A stretch of DNA of 19,991 nucleotides from Clostridiaceae bacterium (GTDB lineage Bacteria > Bacillota > Clostridia > Lutisporales > Lutisporaceae), in assembly GCA_028697435.1 (NCBI GenBank), contig JAQVFD010000010.1, positions 1 through 19,991 on the forward strand, read 5' to 3'. Below are positions 1 to 8,100 of the stretch, piece by piece. The notes beneath the pieces are model-generated. The model did no database searches. It was not told where the DNA came from and saw only the letters and a list, made by a program, of their open reading frames with translations. How positions within the stretch are numbered: position 1 is the stretch's first letter; every line of letters starts with the position of its first letter. A program made the position numbers and the translations under genes.

Positions 1-1
1 T

Positions 2-142
2 ACTGAAAGTGGTCCGGCGCTTATTAAAGTTGATTTAGATACTGGAACAATGAGTAAAAAAGTCAATGAACTTTATAAGTTCATTCAATGGATTCACCTG
101 CAAGCAAGTATACTTGGGAAAATCAATCGAAACAGCAATTAA
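2..142 (+). other. Unassigned open frame at the window edge (46 codons, 5' end off-window)
   Basis: This frame is open from the window edge and stops at TAA 140-142. The other two forward frames contain early stops (TGA at 4 in frame 1; TAG at 36 and TGA at 51 in frame 3). The translation contains PALIKVDLDTGTMSKKVNEL and does not match the N-terminal part of TadB expected here. It overlaps the following tadB frame in a different register. It could be the tail of an unrelated upstream gene, the tail of an inserted element, or TadB sequence displaced by a frameshift. I cannot assign a family. Confidence 0.3.
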
Positions 143-614
143 AGATGCTATAAAAGAGCTTTCCATACAGTATCCCAATGAGAATACATATATACTGATT
201 GAACTTGAGCAAATAAACAGAAGAATCGGGATGAATGAAACCATTGAGTCAGCATTGATTGACTTTGCCGAAAGATCGCATTTAGAGGACATAATTAATT
301 TTGCTGATGTTTTTACAATATGCAAGCGTACAGGGGGAAATCTTATCCAAGTAATTAAGAATACTGCTGAGATTATTAGTGAGAAAATCGACATTAAACA
401 GGAGATAAACCTTCTGCTTATTGAAAAGAGGCTGGAGCATAAAGTGCTTAATATGATGCCGGTGCTTATCATATTTCTGTTAACCACCAGTGCTGAAGAA
501 TTTATGGCTCCGGTATTTTCAGAATCTCTTGGCAGGGGGATAATGACTTTTTCGCTGATACTTTTTACTGCTGCTTATTTTATATCAAAAAAAATCATGG
601 ATATAGAGGTATAG
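66..614 (+). CDS. tadB: TadB-like pilus assembly inner-membrane protein, 5'-truncated or disrupted
   Basis: TadB and TadC form the inner-membrane platform of the Tad (Flp) pilus machine, on which the TadA ATPase acts. From about nucleotide 111 the translation is typical T2SSF/TadB sequence: LGKSIETA, then ELEQINRRIGMNE, FAERSHLEDI, NFADVF and CKRTGGNL, ending with two hydrophobic helices. The family is normally about 280-320 residues, with two membrane helices before this domain. Here only 182 residues follow ATG 66, and in-frame stops (36-38, 51-53) close the frame upstream. No good ribosome binding site precedes ATG 66, and the first 15 or so residues look unlike TadB. The 5' half is therefore missing, frameshifted, or separated by an insertion or assembly junction. 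It stops at TAG 612-614, directly before tadC. Confidence 0.75.
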   Translation: MNFISSFNGFTCKQVYLGKSIETAIKDAIKELSIQYPNENTYILIELEQINRRIGMNETIESALIDFAERSHLEDIINFADVFTICKRTGGNLIQVIKNTAEIISEKIDIKQEINLLLIEKRLEHKVLNMMPVLIIFLLTTSAEEFMAPVFSESLGRGIMTFSLILFTAAYFISKKIMDIEV

Positions 615-617
615 TTG

Positions 618-1481
618 ATGCTGTTAATATTTATATTGGAAATTGCAATTATTGGACTCCTTTGTTACTGTTCAAAAGGCAAATATAGCGATTTTGCAGG
701 TACAGAGCATAATAAGAATTATATCTCCAGGGTAGTAATGTCTGTTGCTTTATATATTGCAGATAAGTTTATTTTAGGGAGATTCAGTGCTTATGAAAGA
801 AAACTTAACACTAAACTGACAGAACTTTATGGAGGCAGAGACATTAAGCACACGCTTAAGCTCCATATTGCTCATAAGATAATTCATATGGTTATTGCTC
901 TGTTATCAGTTACTTTTTTGGGCATATTAATGGACAGGCCTGATGGCAGCTATGCAGCATTTGCTTTAATAGTACTGGTAATTGTATTTTATGCTTCGGA
1001 CAAAGAGTTGGATGAAATGATTAAGAAAAGGAACTTTAGTATTCGATATGATTTCCCTGACTTTCTTAATAAGCTTGTACTGCTTGTTAATGCGGGAATG
1101 ACTGTACAAAGAGCTTGGGAGAAGATTGTAATGGACAGAAAGAGTAGTACCCCCCTCTATGAAGAACTGAGAACAACCTGTATTGAGATAAAGAATGGGA
1201 AGCCTGAAATGGAAGCCTATGAGGACTTTGCAAGACGGTGCCGGGTAAAAGAGATTACTAAGTTCATCACCGCTATTATTCAGAACTTAAGAAAGGGTAA
1301 TAGTGATTTAATTCCCTTACTGAAGCTCCAATCAAATGAATGCTGGCAGCTTAGAAAAAATATGGCAAAGAGAATGGGAGAAGAAGCTTCGACTAAGTTG
1401 GTACTCCCGCTGATGATTATGTTTGTAGGGATACTAATAATTGTAATACTTCCTGCAGTTATGCAGTTAAGGTATTTATAG
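618..1481 (+). CDS. tadC: TadC-like pilus assembly inner-membrane protein
   Basis: This is a T2SSF-family membrane protein paired with TadB. It has an N-terminal hydrophobic helix (about residues 1-18), two adjacent helices around residues 88-128, the conserved cytoplasmic core FPDFLNKLVLLVNAGMTVQ with ELRTTCIEIKNGKPEMEAY, and a C-terminal hydrophobic helix of about 24 residues. The length of about 287 aa is normal for TadC. I chose ATG 618 because AGAGG (605-609) is 8 nt away; TTG 615, immediately after the tadB stop, is only 5 nt away. The gap to tadB is nil to three bases, so the two are translationally coupled. It ends at TAG 1479-1481 and is followed by a heptamer-repeat patch before the pilin gene. 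Confidence 0.88.
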   Translation: MLLIFILEIAIIGLLCYCSKGKYSDFAGTEHNKNYISRVVMSVALYIADKFILGRFSAYERKLNTKLTELYGGRDIKHTLKLHIAHKIIHMVIALLSVTFLGILMDRPDGSYAAFALIVLVIVFYASDKELDEMIKKRNFSIRYDFPDFLNKLVLLVNAGMTVQRAWEKIVMDRKSSTPLYEELRTTCIEIKNGKPEMEAYEDFARRCRVKEITKFITAIIQNLRKGNSDLIPLLKLQSNECWQLRKNMAKRMGEEASTKLVLPLMIMFVGILIIVILPAVMQLRYL

Positions 1482-1484
1482 GAA

Positions 1485-1519
1485 CGAGATACGAGACGCG
1501 AGACACGAGATACGAGATT
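1485..1519 (+). repeat. Tandem heptamer repeat, five units of CGAGAYN
   Basis: Five contiguous 7-bp units (CGAGATA, CGAGACG, CGAGACA, CGAGATA, CGAGATT) follow the tadC stop codon. The rest of the gap up to the pilin ribosome binding site (1520-1586) is unusually G-rich for this AT-rich DNA. A related heptamer family occurs at 8101-8200. Confidence 0.8.
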
Positions 1520-1598
1520 TAGGCAGGCCGTTGGAGAATGGGACGGGAGGTTCCGGGGTTCCAAGGGATGCCAAACAGAAATTTAAGGAGGTAGTAAA

Positions 1599-1811
1599 AT
1601 GCTGAAAGAAATAAAAGGATTTATTTTTGAGGAGGATGGCATAAGCACAGTGGAGATAGTTGTAATTATTGCAATATTAGTAGGAATTGCTCTGCTTTTT
1701 AGAAAATCTATAACTGCTTATGTGCAGAAGGTTATTAGTAATTTTATTGATACTGCTCCTACTGTCGAAAACCTGGAAGTCAATATGGATGCACCTCTGC
1801 CGGAGGATTAG
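1599..1811 (+). CDS. Flp1-like type IVb pilin
   Basis: This is a small (70 aa) pilin-like protein, probably the major or a minor subunit of the Tad pilus. It has a short charged leader (residues 1-14), then GISTVE, which is the class IV prepilin peptidase pattern of Gly at -1 and Glu at +5. A 20-residue hydrophobic helix (VVIIAILVGIALLF) follows, then a short polar tail. Processing would give a mature peptide starting at Ile15. The start is ATG 1599 with AAGGAGG (1585-1591) 7 nt upstream. It lies between tadC and the TadE-like genes, as in clostridial tad loci. A processing peptidase is not encoded in the window. Confidence 0.88.
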   Translation: MLKEIKGFIFEEDGISTVEIVVIIAILVGIALLFRKSITAYVQKVISNFIDTAPTVENLEVNMDAPLPED

Positions 1812-1849
1812 TATATTTTGTCGGTAAGGAACGCGGGAGGTGATGGTTT

Positions 1850-2548
1850 CTGGATAAGCACAAGTACAATAGAGGAAGTTATACCATTGAAGCCTCCATG
1901 GTTTTTATTTTGATTGTATTTGCTATTTTTGCGCTATTATTTACATTCACATACATGCAGCAAAAGGCAAGTCTTGAAAGTATTGCTTCATTTGCTGCCC
2001 AGCAGGGGGCGGAGATATGGCTGGACAGCAGAAGAAGTATTGAGGATGGTGCAATAGACAATAGAAAACCGGAAGATCCGATATTCTACAGAGCTTTTAA
2101 CAACCGGATTTTTTCAAGCACAACCTACGAAGGATGCTTTGAAAAGGTATCTCAAGAAAATGGTGGATTTAAGTTGGTTTTAAAATTAGATACCGGGAAC
2201 GATCTACCCGGTAAAAAAGCTGCTCTGATAGGGGAATTTCTAAATAAAAGAATTGAAAGCACAATTCTGAAACCTGAGAGCATTAGAGTAAAAATTACAT
2301 TCAACAACAATGCTTTGAGGGGAAGGCTTATAGTTGAGGTAATCCAGGAAATTAAAGTTCCTTTTGGAGGAATTAAGGAATTTTTCGACGGTAAGGATAC
2401 TCTGACTTTAAGTGCCCAATCAGCGGCCGCTGTGACAGAACCCGAAGAGTTTATCAGAAATGTTGACCTTATGATAGAATTATCAAAAAAGCTTGGAGAC
2501 AAGCTTGATTTGAAAGACTTGGCAGGCAGGATAAGTTCAAAGCACTAA
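1850..2548 (+). CDS. TadE-like pseudopilin (probable CTG start)
   Basis: This is a TadE-family minor pseudopilin of about 232 aa. The N-terminus reads RGSYTIEASMVF, giving Gly at -1 and Glu at +5 ahead of a hydrophobic helix, as expected for a class IV pilin-like leader. The first ATG in frame (1898) falls inside this motif and would remove the leader and the Glu, so it cannot be the real start. Upstream in frame there is no ATG, GTG or TTG before the TGA at 1841. CTG 1850 sits 9 nt after GGGAGG (1835-1840) and is the best candidate. A one-base difference near 1843-1850 would be the alternative. The rest is a soluble extracytoplasmic domain with no recognised motif. The next gene follows after about 29 nt. 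Confidence 0.78.
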   Translation: MDKHKYNRGSYTIEASMVFILIVFAIFALLFTFTYMQQKASLESIASFAAQQGAEIWLDSRRSIEDGAIDNRKPEDPIFYRAFNNRIFSSTTYEGCFEKVSQENGGFKLVLKLDTGNDLPGKKAALIGEFLNKRIESTILKPESIRVKITFNNNALRGRLIVEVIQEIKVPFGGIKEFFDGKDTLTLSAQSAAAVTEPEEFIRNVDLMIELSKKLGDKLDLKDLAGRISSKH

Positions 2549-2577
2549 GTTGATTGGTTGTCAAGGGAGAGAAGTAA

Positions 2578-4632
2578 ATGTATCAAAGGAATAGGCGCAT
2601 AATGAATAATAGAGGGGCCATTACTGTCTTTCTGGCACTTATCTTCATGTCACTGATAATTTTTGCAGGTACAGTAATTGATATTGTAAGGATTACTGCG
2701 GCAGACCGAAAAGTCCAAAGTGCCTTAAACACCTCGGTTAGGTCTATATTGGCTGGCTATGACAGTGAACTAATGGGGAGTTATGGAATATATGGAGTTA
2801 ATGTCGCAAGAGAAGATGTAAAAAAGAACTTTTACAGATATTTGAACGTGAATCTTAGAGAACGTCATAAAAATATGAATTTTACAGACATCGAAATAGG
2901 GTATGAGGATATTGAAATACAAGGTATGGAGGGTCTGTTGAAGAGTGAGACCTTCAAGAGGCAGATACAGGAACACATGAAGTACAGGACACCGATTTCA
3001 TTAAGTGATACACTGATAGATCAGCTTCAGAATATTGGACTGGATAAGAAAATTGCTTTTGCAAAAAGTGAGAAGGTTACCAGAGCCAAGGCAATAGAGC
3101 TAAGGATTAAAGTAAATGAAGTAAATATAAGGCTTGCAAGTATTAAGCAGAATTTAATAAATTTAAGTGCAAAAAAACTTGAAGATATAAAAAATGAGTT
3201 GCTGGAAATATTGGAAGTCAATGAAACAATTTATTGTGGGGATAATGAAGGCCTATTAATTGACTATATTCAAAGTAAAGATGATACGAATACTAAGGCT
3301 GAAGAAAGTGAATGTGTAGAAAACAAGTCCCGGGAGTTTGACAACGTCGGGGAAGACAACAAAAATCTTACTCCCGGGATTCAAGAATATCTAAAAAAGA
3401 TAGATAAAACGCTAATGGTGGTTAGGCCCTTGCAGAAAGAGCTTGAGCTTATGGAGAAAAAGCTGAAACGTCTTAAGGATGAGCTTAGTGACTTAAAACA
3501 AAAGCTCTCAGATCTTCCGAAAGGTGATGCCGATATTGCAAAAGAAATTGATGACGTCAAAGATGATATCAATGAGGTTAAGGATAAAATCGAACAACTT
3601 GACTCGCAAATTGACAAGGAAATTTCTGAATTGAGAATGGAGCTCGGAGGGATTGCTCTCGAAGGGTATTCCTTGAATACGGAGTCTGTACAATTGGATT
3701 ATAATAAGTCAGAAGAACTGAAAAACTTCATTAAGAAAACTAAGGAAGAAATTGAAAAATCTTTACTTAGCAGACTTGAAAAGGAATGGTTGATAACCCC
3801 CGATGAATTTAAAGATAATAACCCTATTGTTGGCGGGAATCTTAGTGAGATGAACGAAAGGGCATATTATAGTCCGTTGATGCCGGAAAAAGAGGCTGAA
3901 AGAAGCAATGACGAGATTATAAGCACTATGGAGAAGCTTGCAGATGCAATTGAAGATATTGCTTCAAGTACATCAGAAAAGATAAATATCATTGAGTATG
4001 TGATGGACAAGTATAGCTTCTTGACTTCCAGGACTGCGAGGAATCATTATTTCAGCAAAGGTGAAGTGGAGTATATTATCGGTGGTTCAGATATTGGGGA
4101 AGAATACAGTCAAATAAAGAATACAGAGTATTACATAGTGACAAAGGTTCTTCTTCAAGTTTGGGCATTAAGATTTGCTTTGGATACAGTAGATGCTTTT
4201 ATAAGAAGCACCGTAATATTTCCGCCTCAAAGACTTGCATTTGCTCTTGCTGAAGGAGCGCTGGATTCAAGTCTCGACATGTTTAATTTACTTAATGGTG
4301 AGCCTGTGTCTATATTTCATGAAAGCTTCCCGGCAGTTAAACTAAAATATTCAGATCACTTAAGGATTCTGCTTTTGATGAAGCCCGAAGAAGAAATTTT
4401 GAGAAAGGCGAGGCAACTAATTCAAATAAATATTAAACAGGTTGTAGATGTAGAGACGGGGATTCCCAGGTCAGACTTCAGGTTGGGAGATTATAACACT
4501 GTCATATCAGCCTCAGTAAAGGCAAAGGTCAATCTATTCTTTCTTCCTCTTCTAAAGGTTGACAGCCTGTTACCGGGTAAGTTTGAAGGCGGGAAGTATA
4601 TAATACAAAAGCAAATATATGTTGGTTATTAG
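2578..4632 (+). CDS. TadG-like / DUF5702-type membrane-anchored pilus protein with coiled coils
   Basis: This protein of 684 aa has one N-terminal membrane helix. The segment RGAITVFLALIFMSLIIFAG followed by IDIVRITAADRKVQSALNT is characteristic of clostridial TadG/DUF5702 proteins found in tad loci. Phe takes the place of the +5 Glu seen in the other pilin-like proteins here. Residues about 165-215 and 269-355 are highly charged heptad-like helices rich in Lys, Glu, Asp and Leu, predicted to form coiled coil. The C-terminal third is a globular region with several hydrophobic stretches. The start is ATG 2578 with GGGAGAG (2565-2571). The exact role is unknown; TadG-like proteins are thought to anchor or extend the pilus assembly outside the membrane. 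Confidence 0.8.
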   Translation: MYQRNRRIMNNRGAITVFLALIFMSLIIFAGTVIDIVRITAADRKVQSALNTSVRSILAGYDSELMGSYGIYGVNVAREDVKKNFYRYLNVNLRERHKNMNFTDIEIGYEDIEIQGMEGLLKSETFKRQIQEHMKYRTPISLSDTLIDQLQNIGLDKKIAFAKSEKVTRAKAIELRIKVNEVNIRLASIKQNLINLSAKKLEDIKNELLEILEVNETIYCGDNEGLLIDYIQSKDDTNTKAEESECVENKSREFDNVGEDNKNLTPGIQEYLKKIDKTLMVVRPLQKELELMEKKLKRLKDELSDLKQKLSDLPKGDADIAKEIDDVKDDINEVKDKIEQLDSQIDKEISELRMELGGIALEGYSLNTESVQLDYNKSEELKNFIKKTKEEIEKSLLSRLEKEWLITPDEFKDNNPIVGGNLSEMNERAYYSPLMPEKEAERSNDEIISTMEKLADAIEDIASSTSEKINIIEYVMDKYSFLTSRTARNHYFSKGEVEYIIGGSDIGEEYSQIKNTEYYIVTKVLLQVWALRFALDTVDAFIRSTVIFPPQRLAFALAEGALDSSLDMFNLLNGEPVSIFHESFPAVKLKYSDHLRILLLMKPEEEILRKARQLIQINIKQVVDVETGIPRSDFRLGDYNTVISASVKAKVNLFFLPLLKVDSLLPGKFEGGKYIIQKQIYVGY

Positions 4633-4643
4633 GGTGGTTGCAA

Positions 4644-5603
4644 TTGCTTAGATGTTATAAAAAGATACGTTCCAGAGGTTCAATAACTGTAGAGGCTTGT
4701 GTTGTATTTCCTGCTTTCATAAGCGTGTTTGCATTGTTGCTTTTTCTAATCAAGTTCACATGTACGGGGATGATACTTGATTATGCTGTAAATGAAGCAG
4801 CAAAGGAGATCGCTGCATCAGCATATCCCATATCTTTTATTAATGAGCTGGAAGATGAAAAGCTGCAAGAATATGGGAATGCAAACATACCGACTCCCGG
4901 AGAAGAACTTGAAAAGTTTCTAAGCAGAATAACAAAGGGAAATTCCGATAACATTCTGGATGTTGTTATATCAGAGGATATAAAAGTATCAGATATCGCA
5001 GATGCAGTACAGGATATATTAAAGGACTACAGCAAAGGAGCTATTGGAAGCATTGTTGATGTAATTACACCCGCATATTGGGATATGAAGTCTTCCGTCA
5101 AATATAGTATTGCAGAGGCACTTATAAGGGAACACTTGGGGAGCCCGCTGATTAAGCAAGATAATGTTAGTTTACTCTTCGTTGAATTCCCACAGGGTAA
5201 AGAAGAATATAGCACAAGGTTAGAAAGCGGGGAATATGGTAAGTCGGGGCTGATTCCGGAAAAAGATTTTAATAAGGACGACATTGTACTGCAGATACAG
5301 TACAACTATAGGATTAACCTTCCTTTTATGGAACCACTTAATATACAAATGATTCATACTGCTGTAGAAAAGGCATGGATCAACGGCAGTTTTGGAATAA
5401 TGACAGCAGCTGATGAGGGCTTGGATTTAGGATCGAAGGGCGACATTGTATATATCACAAGAACAGGTATCCGCTATCATGAAGGAAACTGCCGGTATCT
5501 TAGGAAAAGCAGGATTCCAATAATAATTGTTGAGGCTGAAAAGTCTGGATATACTCCATGTAAGGTTTGCAAACCTTTAAGATACGAGGAGGGACCATTT
5601 TGA
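4644..5603 (+). CDS. TadE-like pseudopilin with C-terminal Cys/His metal-site-like motif
   Basis: This protein of about 319 aa starts with a basic leader, then RGSITVEACVVFP (Gly at -1, Glu at +5) and a hydrophobic helix, so it is a TadE-type pilin-like protein. The middle is an unassigned extracytoplasmic domain. The last 45 residues contain GIRYHEGNCRYLRKS and GYTPCKVCKP. This spacing of His, Cys and CxxC resembles the Ada-like zinc-binding segment found at the ends of some secreted Gram-positive proteins. I prefer TTG 4644, since AGGGTGG (4631-4637) leaves 6 nt; TTG 4638 directly abuts that site. The stop TGA (5601-5603) overlaps the start of the next gene, indicating coupling. Confidence 0.78.
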   Translation: MLRCYKKIRSRGSITVEACVVFPAFISVFALLLFLIKFTCTGMILDYAVNEAAKEIAASAYPISFINELEDEKLQEYGNANIPTPGEELEKFLSRITKGNSDNILDVVISEDIKVSDIADAVQDILKDYSKGAIGSIVDVITPAYWDMKSSVKYSIAEALIREHLGSPLIKQDNVSLLFVEFPQGKEEYSTRLESGEYGKSGLIPEKDFNKDDIVLQIQYNYRINLPFMEPLNIQMIHTAVEKAWINGSFGIMTAADEGLDLGSKGDIVYITRTGIRYHEGNCRYLRKSRIPIIIVEAEKSGYTPCKVCKPLRYEEGPF

Positions 5604-6907
5604 AAAATATCCTATTGGATTTCGAATACAGTTTCAATAATAATGCCGGGGGCAGTTATTTAATTCTTAAGATTAATGGTGATAACAAAATATTGAATCA
5701 TCAAGCAGAAATATTATGTCAGAATCCGAACTCTGCTTTTTTGCCTTTTTACGTGAGACGAGAAAATGATAGCACGTTTATCTGCTATAATATTACTTCC
5801 AAAATATCTTTATCTCAGTATATTGAAAGAAAAAGCCTGAATAAAAAGGAACTTTTGGATTTGCTCAGGAACATTGCAAGAAACTTGATGCTCTCTGATA
5901 ATTACTTATTGGACCTTTCGGGCTTTATCCTCCAACCGGAGTTTGTTTTTATTAATCCAGCCACAGCAGAAGCTTCCCTTATATACGTGCCTGTTTCCTA
6001 CCATAGGAATCCAATGGAAGGATTAAGAACCTTTCTAATAAATCTGGTGATTAATACATCCAACTCAGAGGAAAGTACAAGAGACAATTATTTACAGAGG
6101 ATACTAAATTCCATAAAGTCAGATACCTTCAATCTTGTTGATTTCAACAGATTTATCATAGATTTGAGGAACAGTGGAGAACCATATGAATGTGAGAAAA
6201 ATACAGTTCAACAAGAGGCAGTTGCTGATATGGACACCCTATGCAGAAGCCCTAAGGATAAAGCTCATGAATATGCCACCAAGAATAAGAGAATCCGAAG
6301 CGCTATTTTGCTGCAACCGGTTTTTTTAATAGTCGTGGCTATTGTCTGCCTATTAATGGTATCGCAACAAATATATGATATCATATCCATTTCAGGGGTA
6401 GTGCTTATTGCGGCTGCACTTGATTATTTGGCAGTAAAAAAAATAACAGCTAATCAGGATAAAAGAGAAATCATAGACAATCATCATATGGAATCAGATA
6501 ATACCGGACACCGTGAAGGATGCGGACATAAGAGAGTATTTTCATCCACCGAATTAGTAAGGGCTTGTGATACAATTATTATTTCCGAAGCCTCCCAAAA
6601 TTGTTATCCATATTTGGAGAGCATAGGATCCCATAGGATAGAAAGGATAATAATCGATAAGAATAAGCTCGTAATAGGAAGGCTGGCTAGTATGGCGGAT
6701 CATATCATGCATGAAGACACAATAGGAAAGCTTCATGCAGAAATTACAATATGTGAAGGGACTTATTACATTAAAGACCTTAATTCAAAAAATGGAACCT
6801 TTGTAAACGGTATCAGAGTCCCTGGCAATAAGGAATTCGAAATAAAGGAAAACGACATTATTAAGTTTTCAAATTATGAATATGTTTTTAGACAGCAGTA
6901 TGTATAA
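5600..6907 (+). CDS. Membrane protein with DUF6382-like N-terminus and C-terminal FHA domain
   Basis: The protein is about 435 aa. Its N-terminal domain (about 1-200) resembles the DUF6382 domain that precedes FHA domains in clostridial signalling proteins. Two hydrophobic segments at about 233-279 form a membrane hairpin. Residues about 350-430 are an FHA domain with the conserved VIGR, an IGKLHAEI segment (the usual Ser-Arg before His-Ala is Lys-Leu), and DLNSKNGTFVNG. FHA domains bind phosphothreonine. The start TTG 5600 follows GAGGAGGG (5585-5592) with 7 nt and overlaps the previous stop. With the kinase two genes downstream it forms a probable kinase-reader pair. The altered Ser-Arg position may affect phosphopeptide binding. 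Confidence 0.85.
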   Translation: MKNILLDFEYSFNNNAGGSYLILKINGDNKILNHQAEILCQNPNSAFLPFYVRRENDSTFICYNITSKISLSQYIERKSLNKKELLDLLRNIARNLMLSDNYLLDLSGFILQPEFVFINPATAEASLIYVPVSYHRNPMEGLRTFLINLVINTSNSEESTRDNYLQRILNSIKSDTFNLVDFNRFIIDLRNSGEPYECEKNTVQQEAVADMDTLCRSPKDKAHEYATKNKRIRSAILLQPVFLIVVAIVCLLMVSQQIYDIISISGVVLIAAALDYLAVKKITANQDKREIIDNHHMESDNTGHREGCGHKRVFSSTELVRACDTIIISEASQNCYPYLESIGSHRIERIIIDKNKLVIGRLASMADHIMHEDTIGKLHAEITICEGTYYIKDLNSKNGTFVNGIRVPGNKEFEIKENDIIKFSNYEYVFRQQYV

Positions 6908-6937
6908 TTAGAATAGTGCATGATTGGAGTGTCCTAT

Positions 6938-7153
6938 ATGAAAGCCCATATAATATACACATTAATCGGAATTTCAACTCTTGTCTTAAATATTATTCTT
7001 ACTTTTCATATTATCAAGAAATATAATAATGAGAATTATCAAAATAACTGGAATAGTGAAGAAGTGATAACCTTCAAGCTGACGGGAGCAGCAAGCAATG
7101 GGGATAATACAACCGCTGCAGTTTTATGTGATGATACAGCACCTCTAAAATGA
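6938..7153 (+). CDS. Small single-pass membrane protein, unknown function
   Basis: The product is 71 aa. It has one membrane helix at residues about 5-27 (YTLIGISTLVLNIILTFHII), followed by a short polar tail rich in Asn, Thr and Asp. ATG 6938 is preferred, with GGAGTG (6925-6930) 7 nt upstream; ATG 6920 has no such site. It is placed between the FHA protein and the kinase in one transcription unit, so it may be part of that signalling module. I do not recognise a family. Confidence 0.6.
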   Translation: MKAHIIYTLIGISTLVLNIILTFHIIKKYNNENYQNNWNSEEVITFKLTGAASNGDNTTAAVLCDDTAPLK

Positions 7154-7180
7154 TGGTATTGTACAATAGGGGGGATTAAG

Positions 7181-8071
7181 GTGCAAATCGGAAGCACATT
7201 AAATGAAAAGTATCGGATAGACAGATTTATAGGTAAAGGCGGAACGGGGTATGTTTACTTATGCACGAATATAGAGCTTGGTAACAAATGGGCTGTAAAG
7301 CATATTCCATCTGATAATATAAATGACATTACTATGTCAGAGATTGAAATACTTAAAAATTTATATTATCCAAGTTTGCCGAGAATTGTTGATGTATTCC
7401 GCAATGAACGGGGTATATATATAGTTGAGAGTAATATAGAGGGCATCCCCTTGGATATATTGCTGAAAAGGCATGGCAGCTTTGGGCTTGATAAAGTTAC
7501 AGACTGGTTTATGGAATTATGTGATATACTTAATTATCTTCACAACGCTAGGCCAAGACCTATAGTATATAGGGATATGAAGCCGTCAAATATTATACTT
7601 TCACAAGGCAGCAGACTGGTATTAGTTGACTTTGGGATATCCCAGGAATATTTTGAATACGGTTTCAATAAGGATGCTATTCTTGCGGGTACAAGTGCTT
7701 ATGCGGCTCCGGAACAGCTGTTAAAGGGTGGAAGAACAGACTTTAGGACAGATATTTTCAACTTGGGCGTAACCATGTATCATTTGCTATATGGCAGACT
7801 GCCGGTAAGTGCCGATAACAGGATAAAATACCGTAAAAGCAGGGCAGCAGCAAAGATCGGCAGGATAATCTCCAAATGCATGGAGAATAAGCCGGAAGAT
7901 AGATATCAGCGAGTTGAGGATATTCAAAAGGAACTGAGACAGGTAAAAAACATGCTGGCGGCAAGCTATGCAAGACAAAAAGTTGTTTTCAAGCTTGAAA
8001 TAGCTTCAATTATTATATTGTCTATAGTGTCATATACTATTGCAATATTGTTATACTACAAAACTACCTAA
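7181..8071 (+). CDS. Tail-anchored Hanks-type Ser/Thr protein kinase
   Basis: The protein is a eukaryotic-like Ser/Thr kinase of 296 aa. Visible motifs are the glycine-rich loop GKGGTG (18-23), the ATP-anchoring Lys40 in WAVKHI, a helix-C Glu (about 54), the catalytic loop YRDMKPSN (130-137, Tyr replacing the usual His), DFG (150-152) and APE (176-178). All key catalytic residues are present, so it should be active. One hydrophobic segment near residues 270-292 places the kinase domain in the cytoplasm as a tail-anchored protein; no PASTA repeats follow. The start is GTG 7181 with a G-rich site at 7169-7174. It is the last gene of the tad-linked cluster. Likely substrates or readers include the FHA protein encoded upstream, by inference from proximity. 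Confidence 0.9.
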   Translation: MQIGSTLNEKYRIDRFIGKGGTGYVYLCTNIELGNKWAVKHIPSDNINDITMSEIEILKNLYYPSLPRIVDVFRNERGIYIVESNIEGIPLDILLKRHGSFGLDKVTDWFMELCDILNYLHNARPRPIVYRDMKPSNIILSQGSRLVLVDFGISQEYFEYGFNKDAILAGTSAYAAPEQLLKGGRTDFRTDIFNLGVTMYHLLYGRLPVSADNRIKYRKSRAAAKIGRIISKCMENKPEDRYQRVEDIQKELRQVKNMLAASYARQKVVFKLEIASIIILSIVSYTIAILLYYKTT

Positions 8072-8100
8072 GTAGTACGCGATATCCCTTTTCGCATGTT

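Noticed and set aside
612..620. tadB and tadC in the same frame separated only by TAG, suggesting readthrough fusion
   Set aside because: tadC has its own AGAGG site and ATG 618, and TadB and TadC are normally separate proteins. The shared frame is likely chance.
1485..1519. CRISPR array
   Set aside because: The repeat unit is 7 bp, contiguous and without spacers.
1482..1586. Extension of TadC past its TAG through the heptamer patch (34 open codons)
   Set aside because: The translation is a low-complexity charged peptide, and TadC already ends at its usual hydrophobic C-terminus.
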